A stretch of 64,000 nucleotides of DNA from Flectonema sp. DT1601 (Eukaryota > Euglenozoa > Diplonemea > Diplonemida > Diplonemidae): NCBI GenBank assembly GCA_964019425.1, contig OZ025787.1, positions 1 to 64,000 on the forward strand. Reading direction: 5' to 3'. This document shows positions 10,996 through 20,781 of the stretch, one piece after another. The notes under the pieces are model-generated. The model saw nothing but the letters and a program-made list of their open reading frames with translations, did not search any database and was not told where the DNA came from. Within the stretch, counting starts at the first letter, position 1; the number at the start of each line of letters is the position of its first letter. A program made the translations under genes and the position numbers.

Positions 10996-12531
10996 GACCC
11001 AACAAACTAGCAATTCCACTCACTTCGAACACACTCAGCCAGAGAGCTTGCCAACAGAACAGAACGCAAGGTTACTTTCGGGTCCAATCTTCGCCGTGAG
11101 CCTGGTGTCTTGTGCTGGGCTGGGTTTCCAGAGGGCCTCACCATGCACACAAACTCCTGGATGGGACGATCGAGGGAATCAACCAAGCCGAGAACTGAAC
11201 CGGAAGGATAGGCTTACAAGACTAACCTGAAGTAAACTTCAGAGCTTCGCTTTCCAGCATGCCGAAACAGAGCCATGGAAGGGGATTACACAACAACCTC
11301 ATTAAACCCACTGGCCACCCCGTGCATAGTCGCCGCCAATGGTTATTACTATCCAAAGCGCTAACACGAGGCACCACACATTCGTAAGAAGGGAGTCCTA
11401 CCGGAACGGACCACGCATCTGATTCTACTGGTTAAAGCAACTCCGAAAGAATGTATTCTCCATGATTTCAGACATGTAACTTTTGGATATCATGCTCCTG
11501 TCTAATTGTTCCCACATAAGCTTTTGTCTTGAGAGATTGAAAATAAAGTTTGTAGTAATAGCCTAAAGAGAGGAGAAAGTTTTTATTTTAAAATTGCGAG
11601 AAAAAAATGATGTCAAGTCAAATTGACCAGGTATGTCTCTGACAATCTTGACTGTCAGCGGCAGCGTAGTAAATGACTGCAGATAAATAAATACCACGTG
11701 AACATAGTTGAGCACCACTTGCTTATGTAACCGCAACGGTTTTTTATAAAACCCATGAGTATTTAATTAATAATTATATTGTCTTGAAAACTTGAAGGGG
11801 GTTAACTATTGGATTTTGTACGTAAAATACAAGACGAACGCCTGCTTTGGACACGCTGGTTTGTTCACAGTAACTTCGGTGGTCTTACCCACCAATTGAT
11901 ACTCACTGACAGATTTAAGTATCATCCATTGCAATCTTCACTTGAAGTTACGATTCCTCTCAGCTGCATACACATCTCTTTTTTCCGTGTTGTCATTCAG
12001 TGCAGTACGGAATCGAGTTATTCAACTGTGAATTAATCACCAAGACGAACACCAGGAAGGGGGGCGTTTGAGTTTGATTTGTAAAATACAACTATATCAT
12101 CATAACGATATTTAACATCATAAGGATACCGCTAGCTACCATGCTGGTAACTGACCAACTCAGTCAACTCACTAATCTTTGGCCACCGTTCCGACTTTCT
12201 TTCCTTTCACACCGACAGTCCTCTAACGGACTAATCACGTATCGAAAAAAACAGCGAAGGTCGAGCAACTTAATACCTCGTGCCGAAATTCTTGTGAGGA
12301 ACTATTCTCAAGAATTTTTGCTGAAAAAAAAATTTCCAAAAAAAAATTCCTCACAATAATAATTCCTTACCAGATCAAAGGAAACCCCCAGTAAAAATTT
12401 TTCCTTGATCAGGAATAATTTTTGTGGGAGAAGAATCTTGTGAAATAACGGTTCTTGAGGAGAAATTCCTTGCAAGGATAATTCCTGCAATAAAAATATA
12501 GGAAAGAAAATAAAAAAAAAAACTTTTTTAA
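10996..12531. other. Unassigned interior of the TIR element
   Basis: This 1.5-kb stretch has only short open frames with no recognisable protein. The part at about 11000-11460 is GC-richer and looks continuous with the 154-bp array. The part at about 12280-12530 is a low-complexity region of AATTCCT and AAGAATT motifs with A and T runs. I see no gene. Confidence 0.5.
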
Positions 12532-12534
12532 GTG

Positions 12535-12606
12535 ACGCTGGTTGTCCACTGGTATGATTGTGGATTTGCATTCGCTAGGCTGCAGGTTCGAGTCCTGGTG
12601 GAGGAT
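12535..12606 (+). pseudogene. Degenerate tRNA-like Pol III unit, tRNA-Ala(TGC)-like geometry
   Basis: An A box (TTGTCCACTGG, 12542-12552) matches TRGYNNANNGG at all but one fixed position. A perfect B box (GGTTCGAGTCC) lies at 12585-12595, 43 bases on, as in a real tRNA. A T11 run at about 12606-12616 would terminate Pol III. Laid on the standard numbering, loop lengths fit throughout and the anticodon would be TGC after T33. The T stem pairs at 4 of 5 positions and the D stem at 3 of 4, but the anticodon stem pairs at only 3 of 5 and the acceptor stem is mostly unpaired. It is therefore a tRNA pseudogene or the head of a tRNA-derived SINE. Confidence 0.5.
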
Positions 12607-13087
12607 TTTTTTTTTAATTAAAAACCATTAAAAGCCCTTTATTTTTATTTTTCCAAATTAAAGGGGAATTAAATCCCCTTTAATTTTAAAATAAAGGGCC
12701 CTTTAATTCATTAAATCCCCTTTAATTCCCCTTTATTTCATTAAATTGGAAAATAAAGGGGAATTAATTAAAAGCCCTTTAATATTAAAAGCCCTTTATT
12801 TCCGCTTTAATTTTTAATTCCCCTTTAAAGGGGTACAAGTATGATAATTATAAAATAAAAAAAAAAACATTACACAAACAAACATCACAGAGGATACCGT
12901 ATCTCTTGTTGTATTGTGAGACAGATTCTCACTAACAAGAGACTTCGGAACTGCTCAATTTGTACATCAAAATGCATCTCCGTAATTGGGACCCCAGCAG
13001 CTTCGAGATATTCCCCTTTGTCGGGAAATCAATAAAGTGCTCCACCACCGTTGGGGTCCTTTCAACCAAGGGATTCAATCATAAACA

Positions 13088-13193
13088 ATACTTGTACCCC
13101 TTTGTGAAGGGGAAAAATAAAAGGACCTTTATTTCTAAAGCAGATTTTCATTTCCTCCTTTGTGTTGGAATTCCCAAAGGGATAACAAGTATG
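13088..13193. mobile_element. 106-bp MITE-like relative of the 3-kb TIR element
   Basis: The left end reads ATACTTGTACCCCTTTG and the right end, reversed, reads CATACTTGTTATCCCTTTG. These are imperfect inverted repeats of the same family as the tips at 9831 and 12843. The inside is AT-rich with CCTTT and AAAGG blocks and no frame. It lies 245 bases beyond the large element. Its short length and lack of coding capacity fit a MITE-like derivative. Confidence 0.6.
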
Positions 13194-13366
13194 CATAAAT
13201 CACAATATAAATAAATCGCAGTTGTTGACATTACAAGTCAAAAAAGTTAGGAACAGAAGTGAGGGAGATAATATATTATTGACGTTTAACTTTTTCAGTA
13301 AAGTTAAAAAAGTTAAACTAATTACAACGAGAGAGAAAGAGAGAGAGATAGAGGACGAGATGTTAT

Positions 13367-14494
13367 CTACTTTCTCGTAGAGTGATTGTAACGTTCCGGA
13401 GTTGTGTATCCTTCAGCACCGTAGATTGGAAGCCACCAGAGTCCCTGTTCAGAGAGAGGAGACAATTCGTACCCGTTTTCGAAACGCTCAACCAAGTCGG
13501 GGTTCGTGATGAACGGCCTCCCGAACGCAATCATGTCGGCAACACCCGATGACACAGCCTCGTCAGCAGTCTCCTTCGTATAGTCGGTGTTCCCCATCAG
13601 CTTCGTGTTGCTTCCCTCCAACAAGACCTTCGCATCCTTCAGCGTGTGCGGTTCACCCAACTCATGGAATCCAAACCCGAGGCCGTCCAACACACACACG
13701 TAGGCGATGTTCTTCTCACCAATCGCCTTGATCGTGTGATCGAATTGCTCGCGGAAATCAGGAGATCCAACGTCTCCGAACACACCGTTCGGGGAAACTC
13801 GGATCCCAACACGTTCCTTCGGAAACACTTCCAACACAGAGTCGATCACTTCCATCACAATCCGATTGCTGTTTTCAACAGATCCGCCGTACATGTCGGT
13901 ACGCTTGTTTACCTTGCTCTGTAAAAACTGATCCAAAAGGTATCCATTCGCACCGTGGAGTTCTACCCCGTCGAATCCCGCAGCCTTCGCATTGGCAGCA
14001 GCGCGGCCAAAGTCTTTCACGGTTTCCGCGATCTCCTCGATTTCTAACGCCCGCGGGGTTTCATACGGCTTCGATCCCTTTTTGGTGTGTGCCATGCTCT
14101 CCGCTCCCATCGGAGTCGCAGAGGCACCGACTGGCGTCTGTCCGTGGAAGTCGCTGTGCGTCTGCCTTCCCATGTGCCATAACTGGCAGAAGATCTTCCC
14201 ACCAGCCTCGTGAACCGAGTCTACAACCTTCTTCCATCCCTCCACCTGAGCATCCGTGTAGATACCTGGCGCCCCGACCCACCCGTCCGCAATCCGTGAA
14301 ATATGAACCCCTTCCGTGATGATGAGCCCCGCAGAGGCTCTCTGCGTGTAGTACTCGACGTTCAGGTCATTCGGAACCTTTCCCTCGTTGCCGGTACGGG
14401 ATCTGGTGAGTGCGGACATCACGACTCTGTTTTTGAGTTCCATCTCTCCCAAAACAAACGGAGACAAGATTTCAATACTTCTGGTCGATGACAT
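13367..14494 (-). CDS. Old yellow enzyme family FMN oxidoreductase (OPR/NemA-like)
   Basis: A 375-residue ene-reductase starting at ATG 14494; the longer open frame upstream lacks support and reads through a CA-repeat leader. It would use FMN and NAD(P)H to reduce activated carbon-carbon double bonds, as in plant 12-oxophytodienoate reductases and bacterial N-ethylmaleimide reductases. Hallmarks in order are an N-terminal SPFVLGEMELKNRVVMSALT, QLWHMGR, the substrate-binding HGANGYLLDQFLQ, the DMYGGSVENSNR segment with the conserved Tyr, and the phosphate-binding IAFGRPFITNPDL near the end. Length is normal for the family and there is no targeting peptide, so it is probably cytosolic. HGANGYL is shared with plant OPRs and bacterial NemA, so ancient transfer is possible. 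Physiological substrate is unknown. Confidence 0.95.
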   Translation of the reverse strand: MSSTRSIEILSPFVLGEMELKNRVVMSALTRSRTGNEGKVPNDLNVEYYTQRASAGLIITEGVHISRIADGWVGAPGIYTDAQVEGWKKVVDSVHEAGGKIFCQLWHMGRQTHSDFHGQTPVGASATPMGAESMAHTKKGSKPYETPRALEIEEIAETVKDFGRAAANAKAAGFDGVELHGANGYLLDQFLQSKVNKRTDMYGGSVENSNRIVMEVIDSVLEVFPKERVGIRVSPNGVFGDVGSPDFREQFDHTIKAIGEKNIAYVCVLDGLGFGFHELGEPHTLKDAKVLLEGSNTKLMGNTDYTKETADEAVSSGVADMIAFGRPFITNPDLVERFENGYELSPLSEQGLWWLPIYGAEGYTTPERYNHSTRK

Positions 14495-14841
14495 TATGTG
14501 TGTGTGTTGTGTGTTGTGGAGTTTCGAGAAATCGAACTGTGTGGAGGAATTTAGAATTACCAATCGCCTAACGGATGTCGTATTGTTGTAAAAGACGGTG
14601 ATGTCGTTGATATTTAAGCTTCTTTAATCAGACAGCCGATGTTTCTCATACACGAGAGTAGCCGTTTTTTGAAGACAATGCTGAGTTTGGTTGGTCGGAA
14701 TTAGATGAATCCTTGTTGTTGACATGAAATCAAGTTTAGCTGATGTAAAAAATAGAATGAACTTTTACCAAATATTTTAACTAAACACAAATACTAAATC
14801 AGACAGTAGTTGCATATAAATGCCGAAAGGATTTTTCACAT

Positions 14842-16476
14842 CTATTTTTGCTCATTGTTGAAGCTTCCTTCCAGGAGCCATTTTACATCTTTCCGTTCAA
14901 GAACATGTTTTTCAGCCTCGGGCAGCAACCTTGGTAATTCAGAGAGGAATTTGGAGCGTTTCTGAGTATACAACTCACCCATGGCCCACTTGAAACATGT
15001 GAAATCAGATGGTGACTTAAACCCAACCTCATTAAATTGGGTTCTCAAAGGTAGAGCAATCCGTTGGGAAACTAACGAAGCAAATACCCTCATGGGCACA
15101 AATTTGAAAATGCAATCGAAATCAATGTAAACTTTAAAAGCAGAAAACGGACAATCTGCTGGTGTTCTTCCTTCAGCAATATCTTCATCAATTCTTTTCT
15201 CAAGACGAAGTACCAACAAAAAAATATAAAAACGTCGCTCATCTAGTTCCTCATCACCCATTGGCTGGTGGCCATACACATGCCAGCTGCGAAAGTCAGC
15301 CTGAAATCGGAATAAGAGGTGGGCGTCCAGTCTCCTAAAAACTAGGCCTTCATCATGCACTTTCCCATCTTGTAGCGCAATTATTGGATCTCCTGGAATG
15401 CACACCATTGGTTTCTCATTTCCTTCTGCATAATGAGGACAAATCACTTCGGAAGTAATGAAATTAACATCCTCATCGAGAAACCTGCAGGCTGCGTTAA
15501 TGTCACCCAATTTAGGCCCCGTTCTGGAAACCAGTTTTATAATGAAGTCTCCTTCAAGGGAACGAAGTCGATTGCGTGCATATGAAATGCCTTCCTTAAT
15601 AGATGCGCCTGCTAATACTATTACTTCCTGAGATGTTGATTGATTTGTACCAAAAAAGCGAAACGGTGTGGTTGTGACAATAACAATGTGCATCAAAGCT
15701 TTTTGTTGACATGTTGCTGCCCAGCCTTGAATCGCTGCTGCTACATCATTTTCTAAACCATCCACGTGATCGAGAATAAGAATAGCAGCATCTTCTTGAC
15801 AGGAATGAGAATAACTATAATTCTGCTGGTCCTCGCGTCCTTCCTGTCGTAAACTCTGTTTTACATCCATAGCTACCCCTTCATAAATTGAAGTAACTTC
15901 TTCCCAAGCATGATCTGCTGCCTCTTCAATTACTTCAGACAGCTTCAGGAATTTGTGCAACATCAAAGTTATAGTACCCATTTTTGCGCTTTCCTTTATA
16001 TTCAATTCTGTTCTCAATATATTGACGACATCGTCCAGTGTAGCGGCATTCAATAGAGAGATGTACATCACTCCGCGGCAGCTAGTTGCCAATTTTCTCA
16101 GAACAGTTGTGTTCCCACATCCTTTATTGACACACAAGAGGCTGTAAGTTGATAGCTGCGTAAACTTTTTCATCAAGTATCTCATCATGGCTTCCCGCTC
16201 CTCAGACAACGATGGTGGCTTATTCCAGAGAATCCTTTGAGAAAACATTGTTTCGCACATTGCTCGGCGCTGCACAGCTCTCATGACTGCATAATAAAGC
16301 GCGTCGCTTGCCATTGCAACACCAGTGACACCCAATCCAGTTGTTAATAAGTTTTCTGCCTTCTCTGAAAGAAGCGCCAGCACCCCTCTGAAATTTACCG
16401 TTGTTGACATGGCCATGTTGTAGCTAGGTGGAGATTGGAAATACACGCTCTGATAAACAAATGAAGACAACCACAT
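14842..16476 (-). CDS. Membrane-anchored P-loop NTPase-like protein with degenerate Walker A
   Basis: About 544 residues from ATG 16476; the open frame extends to 16587 only through a GTG and would overlap the neighbouring stop, so an internal ATG is preferred (16476 or 16416). A hydrophobic stretch near the start suggests a membrane anchor. A P-loop-like segment (LLCVNKGCGNTTVLRK) is followed about 130 residues later by a Walker-B-like strand (AAILILDHVDGL) and then by a sensor-like strand (IVIVTTTPFRFF). This order resembles AAA/STAND ATPases. The lysine of GKT is replaced by Asn, so ATP hydrolysis is doubtful. The C-terminal 200 residues match nothing I know. Only 107 bases separate it from the START gene upstream on the same strand. 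Confidence 0.75.
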   Translation of the reverse strand: MWLSSFVYQSVYFQSPPSYNMAMSTTVNFRGVLALLSEKAENLLTTGLGVTGVAMASDALYYAVMRAVQRRAMCETMFSQRILWNKPPSLSEEREAMMRYLMKKFTQLSTYSLLCVNKGCGNTTVLRKLATSCRGVMYISLLNAATLDDVVNILRTELNIKESAKMGTITLMLHKFLKLSEVIEEAADHAWEEVTSIYEGVAMDVKQSLRQEGREDQQNYSYSHSCQEDAAILILDHVDGLENDVAAAIQGWAATCQQKALMHIVIVTTTPFRFFGTNQSTSQEVIVLAGASIKEGISYARNRLRSLEGDFIIKLVSRTGPKLGDINAACRFLDEDVNFITSEVICPHYAEGNEKPMVCIPGDPIIALQDGKVHDEGLVFRRLDAHLLFRFQADFRSWHVYGHQPMGDEELDERRFYIFLLVLRLEKRIDEDIAEGRTPADCPFSAFKVYIDFDCIFKFVPMRVFASLVSQRIALPLRTQFNEVGFKSPSDFTCFKWAMGELYTQKRSKFLSELPRLLPEAEKHVLERKDVKWLLEGSFNNEQK

Positions 16477-16583
16477 AGCTACGGCTATTACGTTAGATAC
16501 AAACACATCACAAATTAAACCTGAAATCGATAACTGAACGTACTTTACAGTTGTATTGCACAAGAAGATCTTCGTGTTGTTTT

Positions 16584-18125
16584 TCACTGGCTATAGGCCT
16601 CCACTAACTTACTGAGGTCCGCGCTATTTTTTGCATCATATTTCCGCCCAACCTTTATCATATTTTCAATAAATTGGGGAACTGCAGTGGCTGTTATCCA
16701 GTTCATTATTCTACTTGGAACCGTCATACGGGGATCGTCAAAATACAAACTGGTGTACAAACACCAGTCCGATCCTTTCGGAGAATTCTCTAACAAACAA
16801 TCGTTGTAGAAATCCAAGACTCGAACCGGATTGCGAGAGGGAGGGTAGTCGCAGTGGCTGCCAGATTTTGAAACTGAGTAAATCTTACCTCTATGGATTC
16901 TATGTTCGCGAAAAAAGACATAATCTCGATTACTGAAGAACCCAGGAAACTTAACTTTCCAGTATAGCGAGCAGTCTCTTACTCCATCATAACTGTCGAT
17001 GATATTCAAATCAAGGCAATACTCGTCCCACTTACTTCGGTACTGGACGTCATTATTTAACATAAACAATAAAGGAGCACTACAATGTAACTCTCCAAAA
17101 GTCAGGTATTCCATCAAACTCCCTTTAGCTTGCTTTCTGTGATATAAAGAGATTGTACTCCCACAAGAAAGAGTGTAGTCTCGAACTTTTTCCCAGTTCT
17201 CCTTTACCAAACCAGCTTCTCCAGATGCTCGCAGTGAAGCGAGGTGGGACAACTTGTCAAAATCGTCATCTGTGATACAGGGTCCTCTACTTTTATACTT
17301 TGTAACGGGTTCCGTGGACAATTCAGCTTCGGGCTCTGAAGGCGGAAGGCTATAGGTTTCACAAGTTTTAAGTTCTGCTTCTCTGTCAGGTGGTGAGATT
17401 CCGCGAAGCCTCGAGTTTGTAAGCGTCGGAAGTAATTCTGCGTGGGTCCCTTTACCGGTCGAGGCGGATTGACCCATTTCAGTCTGGTTAGTTTTGTTGC
17501 GGATGTCGTTACTGTTTATAATATTAATGTTGTTGTCATTATCAACTCGAAGACTTCTATCACTCCACCGCTCTGCATGTTGTTCCTTAGATCTTGATGA
17601 ACAATACGCAACAGTACTAAAGGTCATCATAACGATTGCGTACCCAATCAAAGCAACTGTTAAAAACACATTATCCTGTTGCGGTGTAGATGGTGAAGTT
17701 GTATGAAGCACGTCAAAATAAATTGAAGTTGAATTCGAAAGAGGCTTTCCGAATATAAATATTGGACTCGGTTGTGTTGCTGCTCGTCTTGTAGAAGGTT
17801 CCGACAGAGCAATCTTTCGTAGTGTTGATGCAGAATTTGGAATATCAGACTCTCCAATGCTGTAGTTAGTGAACGTTTCACTTGACTTGTAAACAACAAT
17901 TTCTAAACTTCCATTATTCCGTAATACTTCTCTGAATCTCTCTTCACTCATTGTATTGCTTTCTGTAATGGGAATCCCAGTTCCAGAGTACGTAATGCGA
18001 AATGGAGTTACTACTTTTCCATTCTTAGTTCCTGTTTCTCCATCTTCTACTGCGATTAGAATCACAAGTGTGATTGCTGCCGCCGACAACAAAACTGCGA
18101 AACAACTAATAGCTCGCAGGGCCAT
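16584..18125 (-). CDS. Membrane protein with C-terminal START lipid-binding domain
   Basis: 513 residues from ATG 18125. Residues 7-27 form a signal anchor or transmembrane helix, followed by about 130 extracytoplasmic residues with several N-glycosylation sequons. A second hydrophobic helix (FLTVALIGYAIVMMTFSTVA) is near residue 165. A low-complexity Asn-rich linker leads to a START domain over the last 220 residues (GELHCSAPLLFMLNNDVQYRSKW, then KFPGFFSNRDYVFFREHR), closest in style to PCTP/STARD7. START domains carry a single lipid between membranes; here the cargo is unknown. Two helices would place START back in the cytosol. The tight spacing to the P-loop gene suggests joint expression or a missed splice link. 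Confidence 0.85.
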   Translation of the reverse strand: MALRAISCFAVLLSAAAITLVILIAVEDGETGTKNGKVVTPFRITYSGTGIPITESNTMSEERFREVLRNNGSLEIVVYKSSETFTNYSIGESDIPNSASTLRKIALSEPSTRRAATQPSPIFIFGKPLSNSTSIYFDVLHTTSPSTPQQDNVFLTVALIGYAIVMMTFSTVAYCSSRSKEQHAERWSDRSLRVDNDNNINIINSNDIRNKTNQTEMGQSASTGKGTHAELLPTLTNSRLRGISPPDREAELKTCETYSLPPSEPEAELSTEPVTKYKSRGPCITDDDFDKLSHLASLRASGEAGLVKENWEKVRDYTLSCGSTISLYHRKQAKGSLMEYLTFGELHCSAPLLFMLNNDVQYRSKWDEYCLDLNIIDSYDGVRDCSLYWKVKFPGFFSNRDYVFFREHRIHRGKIYSVSKSGSHCDYPPSRNPVRVLDFYNDCLLENSPKGSDWCLYTSLYFDDPRMTVPSRIMNWITATAVPQFIENMIKVGRKYDAKNSADLSKLVEAYSQ

Positions 18126-18687
18126 ACCACAACCTGCTCAAAGTAAAGTTAACCAGCAAATAACAATTAATAATTATTATAAAAACTTTAAAAGGGCAGT
18201 GTCCAAAATACACCTCCTTTTTGCAAATTACACCGGAATAACTGAGATGGGCTAGGGAAGGAATAATTCAAAGCTAATCCTGTCTGCAGGAATGTACCAT
18301 AATCTTGGATTCTCGTTGCATATACAGTTTGATTTTGTACCGTAATTACGACTAACACGTGCAGGGGATACGAAAGGACAAGGGGGTAATCTGACACTGC
18401 ATGGAACAACAATTTCTCTTAGTACTCTCCTTTCAACATAATAATATATTTGATTGAATCTTTAGGCTACTTCACTGAGAATATTAAATAGTCGCAACTC
18501 CACTATCGAGTATCGGTTAGACAGACACGACAGGGTAGAACGGTTAACCACCTGTGAGTCCCCAATACTACATTATGTGAAACCTAATCCCCGAGAGGAT
18601 CACTTTTTTAGCTTTAGCGAGGAATTCTAATGTTCGAGAGATCCGAATACCTCAATGCTTCCAAATATTAGGTTAACTGCTAATCTC
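18126..18687. other. Intergenic spacer with no recognised gene
   Basis: About 560 AT-rich bases upstream of the START gene. Short frames on both strands have no credible product. I see no RNA gene or repeat. Confidence 0.5.
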
Positions 18688-19482
18688 TTATTTACATAAG
18701 CAAAAACTGTCAGAATTAATGTGTGGACAATTACATAAGAAATAATACCCAGTAGATCTGACGTTAGAAAGAAGTGACAGATCGATAGTTTTAATTTCTT
18801 TGCAGTTACTAAGAAAGTAGTCACCGATTGCAGTCACATGTCTTAAAGGGGTGAGATCAAGCGACGTCAGCGAATAACAGCTGACGAGGAAGTAGCTACT
18901 AATTGTGCAGGTTTTTATCATGAATGATAAATCAATTGAAGCAAGCTCCCAACAATTATACAAAAAGTAGGTGCCAACAAATTCAATGTTTTCGAGAGGT
19001 GAAAAGTCAATTGTTTCCAGTTTCTTGTATCCACAAAGGAAATTGTTTCCCAGAGATGTCACATTGTCGCAGTTGCAGAATGAAACATGTTTCACACAAT
19101 CCGGCAGGAGATCTTCTTCAGTTTCAAAACAACCACCTGCTGAGGTCATCTCCTTAGCGTCGATGATACACATAACCTCTGGATTGGCTTCAAAGTACGA
19201 GTCTACCCGCGAACGGGTTTCTTGATTCAATAGCTGCTCTCTAGTCACAACATTCGGTCTTTGCATCACGGCAACAAGCTGAGTACCATCCTGAAAACCG
19301 AGAGACACCAGCTTGCTCTTTTCAGGAATTAAGTTCGCTTCGCAAGTTAATTGGAGAAAGGAAATATCCACTCCCCACTCTGATGCTGCTACCCTCAATG
19401 CATCTCCAGCAATAGATGTCTCACATGCGGTGAATATCACATCGCTGAAGCCGCTATCCGGAAAGCTGATGTTGATTTGCAT
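18688..19482 (-). CDS. Ubiquitin-like N-terminus plus BspA-type leucine-rich repeats
   Basis: 264 residues from ATG 19482. Residues 1-75 start MQINISF and end GFQDGTQLVAVM, the size and pattern of a ubiquitin-like fold but without a terminal GlyGly. The second half holds about five repeats of 23-25 residues of the form L-x-x-IDLSPL-x-NV-x-x-IG-x-YFL-x-NC, the BspA/LRR_5 type with Cys in the consensus. There is no signal peptide, so it is probably intracellular, where such proteins serve as binding scaffolds. The repeat series ends abruptly after a final NCPHINSDS, so a truncated copy or a missed 3' exon is possible. No partner is suggested by the neighbours. Confidence 0.75.
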   Translation of the reverse strand: MQINISFPDSGFSDVIFTACETSIAGDALRVAASEWGVDISFLQLTCEANLIPEKSKLVSLGFQDGTQLVAVMQRPNVVTREQLLNQETRSRVDSYFEANPEVMCIIDAKEMTSAGGCFETEEDLLPDCVKHVSFCNCDNVTSLGNNFLCGYKKLETIDFSPLENIEFVGTYFLYNCWELASIDLSFMIKTCTISSYFLVSCYSLTSLDLTPLRHVTAIGDYFLSNCKEIKTIDLSLLSNVRSTGYYFLCNCPHINSDSFCLCK

Positions 19483-20499
19483 GCTGTGAATATAAATAGA
19501 TGATTTTGAGTCAAATCCTAAATCTTACTTCGCGGTGTGGATTGTAAAATCACATCCCAGCAACCTGATATTGGTAAGCACCTGTTATGAAATAGGTTAT
19601 TATTGATTAACAAACCCACTGGATTTCGTACTGCAAAAAATCAACGGCAAGGATCTGGGGAAGGGTGGAACAGGAATCAAATTGTAAACTTTAAAATATG
19701 AAACTGAAAAATAAACAGAGGTGGTGGTGTTACCAAACCATTTCTCCCTCCTTTTTGAGAACTATGAAACTGCGGTGACAGTGGCGCCCTAAGAGAGAGC
19801 TAACAAAGATCTTACCAAACATTACATCAGTTGATCAAAGTGATCTCAAGAACATCCTTCCGTAGTTTAACTAACCGAGTCAACTCATTCTGATCCTCAG
19901 AGTAATCTGTGAATCGTCGTCAAAATAAAACAAAGAAAACAATTCCCCATCACTCAAATATATAATAAAATAATGACCATTTCGGCCGAAGTTGGCCAAC
20001 TCAAAAGGTTTCCAAAGCAGAAATAAGAATTGATTCACACCAACTAATAACATAAAATAAGAAAATATCAAACGTAACTGACCTTAAAAAACGTACTGGG
20101 GTGCGATAGAGAGAACAAAGAAACAAAATAAACAACACCACGAGGATATAATTTCCGACTTGTACGTGGGCAGAAAAGATCGCACAAAGATAAAGACGTA
20201 AAAAGACACCCTACTTCTAGGTGAAAATGAAGAACTAAAGGAAGTGACCTAATGATTTACTCTTTCGATTATGTTGAAAGACATTCAAATGGAGAATTCC
20301 AATTAGTGCGAACATCCAAAAGATATCACCCCGCCTGTCATACTTTACAAAGCAACTTCAAATACGGCTGCTAGCATTGCAAAAAAAAAAAAAAAAGCGA
20401 CCCGCATTCCTTTCGGAATCAATAATCGCAGCAAATCAGTACGACCGTTCAATAAAAACATCAACTTAACTAGTTAGAACTACAGAACAGAGATTTGCC

Positions 20500-20532
<33 letters not shown>

Positions 20533-20781
20533 GAAATTTAATTAAATATGCTTACAGCGCACAATCAGCTAATAATTGCTTGTTTGTCCAACGTGGGCGG
20601 TTGACAAAGGACTCGATTAGTATCTTCAACTTTCAAAATTCCTTTGAAACCTACCGAGTGCTGTATCGAATTATCAACACGGTGACATTCTCAAGTTATC
20701 CTTAAAGTGAGTAGAACTTTAAAGAATTGCTAATTTTCAAGTATTTACTACAATATGATGACGTCCTTCACCTTCAGCGTC
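19483..20781. other. Intergenic spacer with long A tracts
   Basis: 1.3 kb without a gene between the NEK kinase stop and the LRR gene start. It holds an A16 tract at 20381-20396 and an A31 tract at 20501-20531. No splice-linked frame, RNA gene or element ends could be supported. Confidence 0.6.

Larger units (their letters stand above)
9831..12843. mobile_element. 3-kb non-autonomous element bounded by CATACTTGTACCCCTTTAAAGGGG inverted repeats
   Basis: The 24 bases at 9831-9854 recur as an exact reverse complement at 12820-12843. Each tip contains the palindrome CCCCTTTAAAGGGG. Inside both tips are 150-220 bp arrays of AAAGGGGAATTAAA and GGGCTTTTAAT motifs in mirrored order (about 9840-10040 and 12620-12843). 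Between them lie tandem repeats, unclassified sequence and a tRNA-like unit, with no transposase or credible protein frame. It is best read as a non-autonomous DNA transposon or a pair of inverted shorter elements around unrelated DNA. No clear target-site duplication is seen. The superfamily is not recognised. Confidence 0.65.

Noticed and set aside
13367-14494. Bacterial contamination, based on the NemA-like reductase
   Set aside because: It is embedded among intron-bearing eukaryotic genes on the same strand. OYE genes are widespread in protists.
16477-16587. Four-base overlap of START and P-loop genes as an operon-like coupling
   Set aside because: The overlap relies on a GTG start; the first ATG lies 107 bases further in.
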